Below the pieces are notes generated by a model that searched no databases, had not been told where the DNA came from, and saw only the letters and a list, made by a program, of their open reading frames with translations. Positions 52,581 to 61,980 of a DNA stretch of 64,000 nucleotides are shown piece after piece. Every line of letters starts with the position of its first letter. The first letter of the stretch is position 1. The stretch is from Poriferisodalis sp965208895 (GTDB lineage: Bacteria > Actinomycetota > Acidimicrobiia > Acidimicrobiales > Poriferisodalaceae). Location: assembly GCF_965208895.1 (NCBI RefSeq), contig NZ_OZ242363.1:3968001-4032000 (forward strand). The letters run 5' to 3'. The position numbers were made by a program, and so were the translations under genes.

Positions 52581-54779
52581 ATGCGCATGACTCCCGGGCC
52601 GCGGCGTGTGCGCCGCACGCCGGTCATCCCCCAGATGCATGCCTCGGAGTGCGGCGCCGCATGTCTGGGGATCGTGCTCGCGCACCACGGGCGCAGCGTG
52701 TCCACCGAGGAGTTGAGAGCAGCCTGCAAGGTGACCCGCGACGGGTCCAGTGCGGCCGATGTCGTGGCAGCGGGCCGGCGCTACGGGCTGAGCCTCACCG
52801 GATGGCGCATGGAGACCGACGGCCTGGCTGACCTTGAGTGCCCGGCAATCCTGTTCTGGGAGTTCAACCACTTCGTGGTTCTCGAAGGCATCCGGCGCGG
52901 CCGCTATTACCTGAACGATCCTGCCAACGGGCGCCGCTCAGTGAGCGCGCAGACCGTCGACCGTGCGTTCACCGGCATCGTGCTCAAGGCCGAGCCCGAT
53001 GAATCGTTCGCCCGCTCCGAGCGGCCGCCGGGGATCGTGCGCAAGCTGTGGCCGTGGCTGTCGCCGGCCAAGGGAGCGCTGGCGTTTTGCGTGCTTGCGG
53101 GGCTGCTGGCCGCGGTGCCCGGCGCCGCACTGCCGATCCTGCTGGGCATCTTCGTGGACAGCGTGCTGGGAGGCGCCGAGCGGAGCTGGGGCGCACCGGT
53201 CGCGTGGGCGATGGCTGCCGCCGGCGGTGCGATGTACCTGCTGGTCTGGCTCCAGCAGTACATGTTCCGCAAACTGGCGGTGCGGCTGTCGGTCAGCGGG
53301 GCGCAGGGCTTCCTGGGCCGCCTGTTCTGCCTGCCGACCCAGTTCTTCGAGCACCGCTTCGCCGGCGATCTCACCTCTCGTGTGCACCTCGTCGACGCAG
53401 TCGCGCACGGGGCTTCCAGCGGCGCGGTATGGATCGTGATCGAGCTGTTCGCGAGCCTCGTGCTGCTGGTGGTGATGTTCACGCTCGATGCGTCTTTGGC
53501 AGTGCTCGTTGCGGCGATCGCTGCGGTCGCCATCTTGGTCATGTTGGCGATCAGCAGGCTTCGCGCTGACACCGAGCGCCAGTTCCGGCACGAGCAGGCG
53601 ACGATGGCAGGCATCGAAGCAGCCGGGCTCCGTGACTTCGACGCCATGCGTGCAACGGCGGCCGAGGACGATTTCTTCGTCCGCTGGAGCGGTCAGCAGG
53701 CACGCGAACTTGCAGCACGGCAGCAATTCGCCGAGCTCGGCTATGTCGTTGGCGCGCTGCCGCGGCTGTTCACGATGATCGGCGCCATTGCCGTGCTCGG
53801 CATCGGTGGCTGGCAGGTCGCCGCTGATGAGCTCAGCGTCGGCTCGCTCATCGCTTTCTATGTGATGGCCGGTGCGTTCCTGGTGCCGATCGGACGCTTC
53901 GTCCAGTTCGCCGACGAGTTCATGGTGCTCGACGCCGACCTGGGGCGCGTGCAGGACGTGCTCGATGCACCGCCTGATCCCGATGCGGTCGCGGACGAGA
54001 GCGAGGAACCCTCAGCAGCGCACAGCCGCGTGGCCACCTTCGAGGGCCGTTTGCGTCTCGTCGGCGGCATCGAACTGCGCGACGTGAGCTTCGGCTTCGA
54101 CCGTGAGCGTGCGCCGCTGATCCACGGGCTGAATCTCACGATCCGACCGGGCCAGCGGGTCGCATTGGTCGGCCCTACCGGATCGGGCAAGTCCACGCTG
54201 CTGCGCCTCATCAGCGGCGAGATTGCACCTGACAGCGGCGAGATCCTCTTCGACGGCGCGCCGCGGCGGGCGATCCCCCGCGAGGTGCTGGCCGACTCGC
54301 TCGCTTCGGTCGATCAGCAGATTCACCTGTTCGCGGCATCGGTACGCGAGAACCTCTCGATGTGGAACACCGCCATGAGCGACGAACAGATCGTCGAGGC
54401 CGCCCGTGATGCGCGCATCCATGAGGTGATCATGAGCCGTGCCGGGGGATACGACGCGAAGGTCACTGAGGGAGGGCGCAACTTCAGCGGCGGCCAGCGG
54501 CAGCGGCTCGAGATTGCACGGGCTCTTGCTCGCAACCCCACGATGCTGCTTGCCGACGAGGCCACGAGCACGCTCGATGCAGTCATCGAACGCGAGATCG
54601 ACGACGCGCTGCGGCGCCGGGGGCTGACTTGCGTCATCGTGGCCCACCGGCTCGCCACGATCCGCGACTGCGACGAGATCGTTGTCCTCGAGCGCGGGAG
54701 GCCCAGCCAGCGCGGCACACATGACGAGCTGGTGGCAGATCGTGACGGCCTCTACTTCGACCTGGTGACGATGCAGTGA
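52581..54779 (+). CDS. Peptidase-containing ABC transporter (C39), NHLM type
   Basis: 732 residues from ATG 52581 (AGGAGG upstream). Residues 1-140: C39 peptidase with Q18 and C24 in IPQMHASECGAACLGIVLAH, H97 in EFNHFVVLEG and D113 in YYLNDPANG, so all catalytic residues are present. Residues 155-450: membrane domain (LAFCVLAGLLAAVPGAALPI and others). From 500: ATPase with GPTGSGKSTLLR, NFSGGQRQRLEIARAL and LLADEATSTLDA. It removes a double-Gly leader and exports the peptide. Matches the peptidase/ATP-binding protein of the NHLM set. Confidence 0.94.
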   Translation: MRMTPGPRRVRRTPVIPQMHASECGAACLGIVLAHHGRSVSTEELRAACKVTRDGSSAADVVAAGRRYGLSLTGWRMETDGLADLECPAILFWEFNHFVVLEGIRRGRYYLNDPANGRRSVSAQTVDRAFTGIVLKAEPDESFARSERPPGIVRKLWPWLSPAKGALAFCVLAGLLAAVPGAALPILLGIFVDSVLGGAERSWGAPVAWAMAAAGGAMYLLVWLQQYMFRKLAVRLSVSGAQGFLGRLFCLPTQFFEHRFAGDLTSRVHLVDAVAHGASSGAVWIVIELFASLVLLVVMFTLDASLAVLVAAIAAVAILVMLAISRLRADTERQFRHEQATMAGIEAAGLRDFDAMRATAAEDDFFVRWSGQQARELAARQQFAELGYVVGALPRLFTMIGAIAVLGIGGWQVAADELSVGSLIAFYVMAGAFLVPIGRFVQFADEFMVLDADLGRVQDVLDAPPDPDAVADESEEPSAAHSRVATFEGRLRLVGGIELRDVSFGFDRERAPLIHGLNLTIRPGQRVALVGPTGSGKSTLLRLISGEIAPDSGEILFDGAPRRAIPREVLADSLASVDQQIHLFAASVRENLSMWNTAMSDEQIVEAARDARIHEVIMSRAGGYDAKVTEGGRNFSGGQRQRLEIARALARNPTMLLADEATSTLDAVIEREIDDALRRRGLTCVIVAHRLATIRDCDEIVVLERGRPSQRGTHDELVADRDGLYFDLVTMQ

Positions 54780-57754
54780 GCGCCCCCGGCCCAGCGCAAG
54801 CAGAATCCGGCGGAGGGCTCGGACGTCTCGCCGACCGAGCGGGCGTGCCGATGGCTGCTGCGGCGAACGCGCCGGTGCGTCTCGACGGCGCCCACCACGT
54901 CTGGTTCGTCGAGCAGGGAGCGCTCGATGTGTTCTGCTCCGAGCGCAGCGACGGACGCGTCGTCGCGGCGGCGAAGCATCTGCTGCGCGCCGAAGCAGGC
55001 CGTTTGGTGTTCGGGATGCCCGAGCTCGACGGGCCGTTCGCGGTGCTGGCAAAGGGCGTCGTCGGCACCCGCCTGCGCAGGCTCGACACCGCAACGGTGC
55101 GGGCGCAAGCCATCGACGGGCACGGCGTGCTCTTCACAGAGATTGCGCGACAGGCGGACCTGTGGGTTGGCGACCTCGCTCACGCAGTCACTGCCGACAT
55201 CGAATCGCGGCCGCGCGCCACGAGGCTGATCGAAGCCGGATCGGCGGAGGAGATCTCCGCTGACTGTGTGCTCTCCGTGCGGCCTGCGGAGGTGGTCTGG
55301 GTGTCGCCGGAGCAGGAGAATACAGCCTTCCCAGCGTCCTATCTGGGAACCGAGACGCTGTCCCGCAGCGCCGACGAAGGCCCGATCTGGTTTCCCCTCA
55401 CGGCGCAGAGCTGGGTCACGCTGTCGGCTGCCGACTCCGGCGCGCACCCTGACGCTGCGGTCCTGATACGCACAGGCACTGCGGAGCAGCTGGCGCGAAG
55501 CGGCGAGCTGCTCGGGGCTCTGGGAGACTTCGCCCGCTTGGCGCTCGACGCCGAGGCGCTGAATCGTCGGCTCCGAATTGTCGATGAGGTCAACGCCCGC
55601 AGTGCCCGCAGTGCCCAGAGCCGGACAGTGCGCGAGAGGGCCCGCGCGGCGCTGGACTCATTGGGCGGTACCGCGCGGCCTGCGCCGACACCGCACGACT
55701 CCGCACTGATGGCCGTGCTGTCGCTCATCGGAGGTCACAGCGGCATCGAGTTCAGCGAGCCTCGCCGGCCGGCGACGGCGCCGCCGCCCACACTTGAGGA
55801 GATTGTTGTCGCGTCAGGCCTGCGGGCACGACGAGTGCGCTTGGCGCCCGAGGATCGCTGGTGGCGCTCCGACAGCGGCGCAATGCTGGGCTACACCCAG
55901 CAGGGATCCGAGCCCGTCGCCCTGCTGCCGGGCTTGACCGGCTATCGAGCAGTCCGCGCCGATGGCAGCGCCACACGGGTGAGTGCTGCGTCGGCAGGTG
56001 AGTTCATGCCTTCAGCCTGGATCGTGTACCCCAAGTTCGACGACAGCGAGCCGGTGCGGCTGCGTGATCTGGTGCGCCTGACACGGCATGGCGTCGGCAC
56101 GGACCTGATCCGGATCGCCGCGGCCGGGCTGGTAGCCGCATTGCTGACGCAGGCACCAGCGATCGCGCTGGGAATGCTGACGGACTGGGCGCTGCCCTTC
56201 GCGCGAACCGAAGCGCTCGTCGGAATCCTCGCGGCGCTGGCCGTTTTCACCGTCGGCGCAGCAGTGCTGTCGGTCTTCGGCGGCGTGACGCTGATGCGCC
56301 TCGAGGCGCGGATCGGCGCTCGTTTGAGCGCTGCGGCGTGGGATCGCCTGCTGGCGTTGCCGCTGCCGTTCTTCCGTGATGCCGTGGCCGGTGAGCTCGC
56401 GGTGCGAATGGCGACCTTTCAGCGGCTGCGCGACCTGTTCTCAGGAGTCGTCGCCAGCGTGCTGTCATCGGTCGTGTTCCTGCTCCCCACCCTGGGGCTG
56501 CTCTATTTCTACGACTCGTTTCTCGCCTCGATCGCGGTGGCGATGACTGCTGTCTCGCTGGTGGTGATCGCGGGGCTCGGGCTGGCGCAGATGCCCCACC
56601 AGCGACGCTGGCACGAGGCAGTGCGCGTCCTGTCGGGGCGCCTGTTCCAGTTCATCGGCGGCGTCGCCAAGATCCGCTCCTGCGGGGCCGAGGCGGCGAC
56701 GTTCGCTTCGTGGGCGGGCGCCTACCGCGACAAACAGCTGGCGGAGATTCGCAGCTCGCGCATCGATGAGCACTCGGTGGCGTTCGGCACTGCCTTCCCG
56801 TTCGCGTTCGCTGCGGTGCTGTGCGCCGCAGCGCTCGTCCGAGGCGATGCCGTCGCCGCAGGCGACTTCGTCGTGGCCTTGGCGGCGTCGCTGACGCTGT
56901 ACGTGGCTGTGGCAGATCTGGGCCGCGCCATGGAGGCTCTCGCGGAGGCGTTCACTTCCTACGAGCAGATTCGGCCGGTGCTGGCATCGATGCCCGAACG
57001 GGATGCCTCGACGCTCGCCCCGGTCCGGCTCGACGGCGAGGTGGTGGTGGATCGGGTGAGCTTCCGATTCGACGCGGATTCGCCGCTGGTGCTCGACGAG
57101 GTGTGCGTCGAGGCGAGGCCGGGCGAGTTCATCGCCCTGGTCGGGGGTTCAGGCGCGGGCAAGAGCACGCTGGTTCGTCTGATGCTGGGTCTGGAGACGC
57201 CTGAGCGAGGTGCTGTGTATTTCGACGGCCGCGATCTGAGCAACCTCGACCGGCGCTCGGTTCGACGCCAGATTGGCGTGGTTCCCCAGGACAGCTCGCT
57301 GCAGCCCGGCAGCCTGGCCGAGAACATCATCGGGATGTCGGAGGATCTGAAGCTCGAAGACGCCTGGCAGGCTGCTCGACTGGCCGCGGTGGATGCCGAC
57401 ATCGCTGACATGCCGATGCAGATGATGACGATGGTGGGCGACCGTTCCAGCATCTTCTCCGGCGGGCAGATTCAGCGTATTCGCATCGCTGCGGCGCTGG
57501 TGCGCGACCCGCGCATCGTCATCTTGGACGAAGCCACGAGCTGGCTCGATGCCCGCAGCCAGGCAGAGGTCATGAGCAGCATCGAGGCTTTGGGGGCGAC
57601 GCGCATCGTTGTCGCGCATCGCTTGTCGACGATCCGGCGAGCCGACCGGATCTACGTGCTGGACGCTGGGCAACTCGTGCAGTCGGGCGGCTTCGACGAG
57701 TTGCTCGACGAGACGGGGCCGTTCCGGGAGCTGGTACAGCGGCAGCTGCTGTGA
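54776..57754 (+). CDS. NHLM-type ABC transporter permease/ATPase with long N-terminal region
   Basis: 992 residues from GTG 54776, overlapping the previous stop (GTGA). The first ~430 residues hold no peptidase. A beta-rich stretch APVRLDGAHHVWFVEQGALD recalls the cyclic-nucleotide-binding-like domain of this family. A second globular region follows at ~325-420 (LRARRVRLAPEDRWWRSDSG), reminiscent of an inactive C39 fold. Membrane domain ~435-730; ATPase with LVGGSGAGKSTLVRL (~790), IFSGGQIQRIRIAAAL and ILDEATSWLDA. Second transporter of the NHLM set (TIGR03797 type). Confidence 0.9.
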   Translation: MSAPGPAQAESGGGLGRLADRAGVPMAAAANAPVRLDGAHHVWFVEQGALDVFCSERSDGRVVAAAKHLLRAEAGRLVFGMPELDGPFAVLAKGVVGTRLRRLDTATVRAQAIDGHGVLFTEIARQADLWVGDLAHAVTADIESRPRATRLIEAGSAEEISADCVLSVRPAEVVWVSPEQENTAFPASYLGTETLSRSADEGPIWFPLTAQSWVTLSAADSGAHPDAAVLIRTGTAEQLARSGELLGALGDFARLALDAEALNRRLRIVDEVNARSARSAQSRTVRERARAALDSLGGTARPAPTPHDSALMAVLSLIGGHSGIEFSEPRRPATAPPPTLEEIVVASGLRARRVRLAPEDRWWRSDSGAMLGYTQQGSEPVALLPGLTGYRAVRADGSATRVSAASAGEFMPSAWIVYPKFDDSEPVRLRDLVRLTRHGVGTDLIRIAAAGLVAALLTQAPAIALGMLTDWALPFARTEALVGILAALAVFTVGAAVLSVFGGVTLMRLEARIGARLSAAAWDRLLALPLPFFRDAVAGELAVRMATFQRLRDLFSGVVASVLSSVVFLLPTLGLLYFYDSFLASIAVAMTAVSLVVIAGLGLAQMPHQRRWHEAVRVLSGRLFQFIGGVAKIRSCGAEAATFASWAGAYRDKQLAEIRSSRIDEHSVAFGTAFPFAFAAVLCAAALVRGDAVAAGDFVVALAASLTLYVAVADLGRAMEALAEAFTSYEQIRPVLASMPERDASTLAPVRLDGEVVVDRVSFRFDADSPLVLDEVCVEARPGEFIALVGGSGAGKSTLVRLMLGLETPERGAVYFDGRDLSNLDRRSVRRQIGVVPQDSSLQPGSLAENIIGMSEDLKLEDAWQAARLAAVDADIADMPMQMMTMVGDRSSIFSGGQIQRIRIAAALVRDPRIVILDEATSWLDARSQAEVMSSIEALGATRIVVAHRLSTIRRADRIYVLDAGQLVQSGGFDELLDETGPFRELVQRQLL

Positions 57755-57865
57755 GATGCCAACGACGGCACTGCGTGGGGCATTGGCGGTGAATCGGTGT
57801 TGGACGGGTCCGGCTTGTCGACTGCGGTATGGTGACGTGAGTAAGCACCATCTGTGGAGTGAGTG

Positions 57866-58063
57866 ATGAACAAAGAGGCGCAAACCGCGTCAGGCAGCGG
57901 CGACAGCGAAACTGACCAGGAGCAGGGCGATGTGCCAGTGCAGCTGGCAGACGCTGAAATGGAACAGATTCAAGGCGGCGGCGGCAGGCCGGCAACCAAC
58001 TGGGCCATGAACAATTGGACTGCCAGCCCCGACACCCCGCCGAGGACTCCCCCGGGAGGCTGA
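57866..58063 (+). CDS. Putative exported peptide precursor with double-glycine leader
   Basis: 65 residues from ATG 57866 (GGAG with 6-nt spacing). Acidic, Ser/Gln-rich residues 1-24. Then VQLADAEMEQIQGGGG (25-40) has the amphipathic helix and Gly-Gly ending of C39-type leaders. The tail RPATNWAMNNWTASPD continues TPPRTPPGG to the end (41-65), with two Trp, four Asn and many Pro, and no Cys. 111 bp after the transporter genes on the same strand. I infer that the C39 transporter cleaves after a Gly pair within 37-40. No homologue is recognised; it is too short for a Nif11 or nitrile-hydratase leader. Confidence 0.72.
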   Translation: MNKEAQTASGSGDSETDQEQGDVPVQLADAEMEQIQGGGGRPATNWAMNNWTASPDTPPRTPPGG

Positions 58064-58158
58064 GCGGCAGCCTCGGCAGTCGCTCGGTCTTGGCGTTCAG
58101 CCACGGCGAGCCATGTCGGGGTGAGCTATGTCGGCCAATTGCACAGATCACTGAGGGT

Positions 58159-58192
58159 CCGCGCGACGCCGCGGCCCGCGGCGGTCGCGCGG
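58159..58192. terminator. Strong GC-rich stem-loop between convergent genes
   Basis: CCGCGCGAC plus GCCGC pairs with GCGGC plus GTCGCGCGG (one bulged G) around a 5-nt loop: 14 pairs. It lies about 95 nt after the precursor stop and 67 nt before the end of the carboxylase gene on the other strand. No U-tract, so it may stop transcription weakly, act in both directions, or protect RNA ends. 58064-58261 holds no gene I can support. Confidence 0.5.
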
Positions 58193-58261
58193 AATTGCCG
58201 AGCTTTCGATAAGCATGTGAGGACTCGAAGAGGACTCGGCATGTGTGCTGCGAGGCGTGTG

Positions 58262-61200
58262 TTACCAGGTGTCGACCATGGGGCGCTTCTTGCCGGTGCG
58301 TGTCGGTGGTTTGGGCGCAGCGAGTAGTGCCATGCGGATCCAGTCGCGGCTTTCGGCGGGGTCGATGACGTCGTCGATCTCGAAGAACGTGGCGGTGTTG
58401 ACGGCTTTGCCTTGGTCGTACAGCCGGGCGACCCGCTTTTCGTATTCGGCTATGCGCTCGGCGGGGTCCTCGATGGCCTCGAGCTCGCGGCGGTAGCCCA
58501 GTTTCACGAACCCTTCGAGGCCCATGCCGCCGAACTCGCCCGTCGGCCACGCAACGGTGAACGTCGGCGCCTTGAAGCTGCCGCCCGCCATGGCCTGCGC
58601 GCCGAGCCCGTAGCCCTTGCGCAGCACGATCGTCATGAACGGCACCGTCACGTTGGCCGCTGTCACGAACATGCGGGCGGCATGACGCACCGTGGCCTCG
58701 TACTCGGCCTGGGGGCCCACCATGATCCCGGGCGTGTCGCACAAGAACAGCAGCGGGATGTCATGTGCGTCGCACAGCTGGATGAACCGGGCGGCCTTGT
58801 CGCCGGTGTCGGCATCGACGGCACCGCCGAGATGGTGGTTGTTGTTGGCCACCACCCCGATCGGGCGTCCTTCGATGCGTGCCAGCGCGGTGACGCAGCC
58901 GGGCCCCCAGCCACGACGCAATTCCATCACCGAGTCCACATCACAGAGCTTGTCGATGACCTCGCGCACGTCATAGGCCCGCAGCCGGTTCTCGGGCACC
59001 ACGTGGCGCAGCTCGCGCTGGTCGTGGCATTCCCATTCGTCGATGGCGCCCTGGAAGTACGACAGGTACCGCTTGGCTGCCTCGATCGCCTCGGCCTCGT
59101 CGGCGACGAGTACGTCGATGACGCCGTTGGGCCATTGCACATCGACCGGGCCGACTTCCTCGGGGCGAAACACGCCCAAGCCCCCACCTTCGATCATGGC
59201 CGGGCCGCCGACGCCGATATTCGAGCCCTCGGTCGCGATGATCACATCGCAGCACCCGAGCAGCACTGCGTTGCCGGCAAAGCAGCGTCCGTTGGTCACT
59301 CCCACCATCGGCACCAGGCCGCTGAGCTGCGCAAAGAACGTGAACGCCCAGCAGTCCAGACCGGAGCCGCCGATGCCGTCCGTGTCGCCCGGACGACCGC
59401 CGCCGCCCTCGGCCAAGAGCACCACCGGCAGGCGGTTGTGCTCGGCGATCTCGAACATACGGTCCTTCTTGCGGTGGTTGTTCCCGCCCTGGGTCCCCGC
59501 AAGCACCATGTAGTCATACGACATCACCATGGCCATGGATTTCTCGGGACCGAACAGGTCGCCGTTGACGCTGGCCACGCCGGCGACCATGCCGTCGCCT
59601 TGGGTGTTGGCGATCAGGTCCTCCATGGAGCGACGGCGCCGCTGCGCGGCCACCATCAGCGGGCTGTATTCCACGAACGTGCCCGCATCGACAAGGTCGG
59701 CCATGTTTTCCCGTGCGGTGCGATGACCCCGTCCGTGGCGCTTGTCAACTGCGTCGGGCCGGTTCTCGTCGAGGCCGAAGCCGCGGCGCTCGAACACCTC
59801 CGCCAGGTCGGGCCGGATGTAGTCGAGGTCGACCGCTGCGGCAGCCTCAGTCACTTCCACGTCGACTTCGGCTTCCTCGACGAACAGCAGCGCGTGGCCG
59901 TCGTACACCGTGTCGCCGGGGGTCACACCGACCATGCGCACGATGCCCGTGACCGTCGAGGTCACCACGTGCTCCATCTTCATGGCTTCCATTACGGCGA
60001 CCTGCTGGCCCTCGGCTACCGGGTCGCCTTCGGCCACCGACAGCGAGACGATCGTGCCTTGCAGCGGTGCCGCCACCGCGATGCTGCCGTCGGGGCCGGT
60101 GACCGTCGCCACCGGCACACTGGAGTGCCACGCGCCTGCCGACGCGCCTTGCAGCGACGCCGTGCCAGCCGCCATGGCTTGAGCGCGCACTGCATCCGAT
60201 GCGGCTCGGTCGGCCGGAGCGTCGTCAATGTCGCCGTGGCGCAAGACCGCCAGCGGGTCGTTGTCGACGACGGCACCCGCTCTGCCGGCGACGCCGGCGG
60301 CGGCAACCGCCTCGACTGGCGTCCACACCGTTGCCGTCTGCGCAGCAGCGGCGCACAGTGCCTCGGCGTGGTCGGCCACGAAGCTGGTGGTGAGCTCGTT
60401 GGCGATCACCTCGGGCCGGTCGAGGAGCGCCGCGAGGAATGCCTGGTTCGTGGCCACGCCGTCGATGCGGAATTCGCCCAGTGCCCGGCGCGCCCTGCGC
60501 ACAGCGTCGGCGTAGTCGCGGCTGGGGCTGTAGGCGATCACCTTGGCAAGCAGCGAGTCGAAGCTGGGGTTGGTGCCATAGCCCACGTAGCCGTAGGTAT
60601 CGGTGCGGATGCCCGGCCCGGTGGGCGGTTCGAAGGCGCCGAGCACGCCGCCGCTGGGTCGGGCGGTGCCGTCGGGCTGCATCGTCTCGGTATTGACCCG
60701 GCACTGGACGGCATAGCCCCGCGGCGACGGCACATCGGGTTGCGTCAGGCCGACATCGGCCAGACGGGCGCCCCCTGCGATCCGAAGCTGTGCGGCTACG
60801 AGGTCGACGCCGGTGACTTCCTCGGTGACCGTGTGCTCAACCTGGATGCGAGCGTTGACTTCACAGAAGGCGATCGTGTTCGGGTCGTCGGCATCGATGA
60901 GGAACTCCCACGTGCCAAGGCTGCGATAGCCGACTGCCTTGGCCATCTCGACAGCCGCATCGCAGACGGCTTGGCGAGTCTCGGGCGCCAAGGTGGGCGA
61001 GGGAGCGATCTCGACGATCTTCTGGTTCTGGCGCTGCAGCGTGCATTCCCGTTCGCCCAGATGCGCCGCCGACTCGCCGTCGCCGACGATCTGCACCTCG
61101 ATGTGGCGGGCGCGTTCGATCAATTGCTCGACGTAGAGGTCGCCATTGCCGAATGCGGCGGCAGCCTCGCTGGCGCACCGCTCGTAGGCCGCCTCGACTT

Positions 61201-61720
61201 CGTCAGCCGAGCGGACGACGCGCATGCCGCGCCCGCCGCCCCCGGCGAGGGCCTTGATCATCATCGGCCCGTGCTCGTCCAAGAAGGCTCGCGCCGCTTC
61301 GACCGATGTCGGCTCGGAGGTCGCAGGCAGCAGCGGCACATGGTGCTGCTGCGCGAGCGCACGGGCGGCGAGCTTGTCGCCGAAGAGCTCCAGCTGCAGC
61401 GCAGTCGGCCCGACAAAGGTGATGCCGGCGGACTTGGCAGCCAGCGCCAGGGCCGGATTCTCAGCAAGGAACCCGTAGCCGGGATGGATGGCGTCGCAAC
61501 CGGTTTCCGCAGCGACGCGGACAACTTGGTCGGCGTCGAGGTACGGAGCGACGCCCCGCCCGTCAAGCGTGAATGATTCGTCGGCGACACGTGTATGCAG
61601 GGACGTGACGTCATCGCTGCTGGCGATCGCGACCGTGCTGATACCGAGTTCGCTGGCAGCCCGAGCCACCCTTACGGCAATCTCGCCGCGGTTCGCAATC
61701 AATAGCTTCTTGAGGCCCAT
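58262..61720 (-). CDS. Acyl-CoA carboxylase with biotin carboxylase, biotin carrier and carboxyltransferase in one chain
   Basis: 1152 residues from ATG 61720 (GGGAG upstream). Biotin carboxylase 1-450: KLLIANRGEIAVRVARAASE, IKALAGGGGRGMRVV, CEVNARIQVEHTVTEEVTG. Biotin carrier near 578: VMEAMKMEHVV (Lys is biotinylated). Carboxyltransferase ~650-1150: YMVLAGTQGGNNHRKKDRMF, LLFLCDTPGIMVGPQAE, WPTGEFGGMGLEGFV. These functions are usually on two or three subunits in actinobacteria. Substrate (acetyl-, propionyl- or longer acyl-CoA) cannot be read with confidence. Divergent from egtB with 260 bp between them. Confidence 0.94.
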   Translation of the reverse strand: MGLKKLLIANRGEIAVRVARAASELGISTVAIASSDDVTSLHTRVADESFTLDGRGVAPYLDADQVVRVAAETGCDAIHPGYGFLAENPALALAAKSAGITFVGPTALQLELFGDKLAARALAQQHHVPLLPATSEPTSVEAARAFLDEHGPMMIKALAGGGGRGMRVVRSADEVEAAYERCASEAAAAFGNGDLYVEQLIERARHIEVQIVGDGESAAHLGERECTLQRQNQKIVEIAPSPTLAPETRQAVCDAAVEMAKAVGYRSLGTWEFLIDADDPNTIAFCEVNARIQVEHTVTEEVTGVDLVAAQLRIAGGARLADVGLTQPDVPSPRGYAVQCRVNTETMQPDGTARPSGGVLGAFEPPTGPGIRTDTYGYVGYGTNPSFDSLLAKVIAYSPSRDYADAVRRARRALGEFRIDGVATNQAFLAALLDRPEVIANELTTSFVADHAEALCAAAAQTATVWTPVEAVAAAGVAGRAGAVVDNDPLAVLRHGDIDDAPADRAASDAVRAQAMAAGTASLQGASAGAWHSSVPVATVTGPDGSIAVAAPLQGTIVSLSVAEGDPVAEGQQVAVMEAMKMEHVVTSTVTGIVRMVGVTPGDTVYDGHALLFVEEAEVDVEVTEAAAAVDLDYIRPDLAEVFERRGFGLDENRPDAVDKRHGRGHRTARENMADLVDAGTFVEYSPLMVAAQRRRRSMEDLIANTQGDGMVAGVASVNGDLFGPEKSMAMVMSYDYMVLAGTQGGNNHRKKDRMFEIAEHNRLPVVLLAEGGGGRPGDTDGIGGSGLDCWAFTFFAQLSGLVPMVGVTNGRCFAGNAVLLGCCDVIIATEGSNIGVGGPAMIEGGGLGVFRPEEVGPVDVQWPNGVIDVLVADEAEAIEAAKRYLSYFQGAIDEWECHDQRELRHVVPENRLRAYDVREVIDKLCDVDSVMELRRGWGPGCVTALARIEGRPIGVVANNNHHLGGAVDADTGDKAARFIQLCDAHDIPLLFLCDTPGIMVGPQAEYEATVRHAARMFVTAANVTVPFMTIVLRKGYGLGAQAMAGGSFKAPTFTVAWPTGEFGGMGLEGFVKLGYRRELEAIEDPAERIAEYEKRVARLYDQGKAVNTATFFEIDDVIDPAESRDWIRMALLAAPKPPTRTGKKRPMVDTW

Positions 61721-61980
61721 CGATGCCGACTCCCTGTCTGCGACCCTGTCGCCCACCGGCGCAGGCGACCGCGAAATGCTCACTGCGACCGCTGCACGCA
61801 ATTCCCGCCCGCGTGTTTACCGCAGAGCACCCTGTTCGCGTCGATTGAGCGCCACGCCAGCTCGAAATCCATGCGGATTCTGACTCTTGAACCGCCCGAA
61901 ACATGAGCCGCGGTCCAACCTCAGACTGCAGTGCCTTCATGAAAGTGCACTACCCTCCGGCGGGCCATATGGCCTCAGCT

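Noticed and set aside
58121..58327. Small plus-strand frame after the peptide precursor as a possible immunity gene
   Set aside because: It overlaps the antisense of the carboxylase 3' end, contains the strong stem-loop, has no ribosome site and an Arg-rich shadow-type composition.
58412..61576. A 1054-codon open frame on the plus strand
   Set aside because: Mirror of the carboxylase coding strand, a common effect of high GC; the protein has no recognisable motif, while the minus strand is a clear enzyme.
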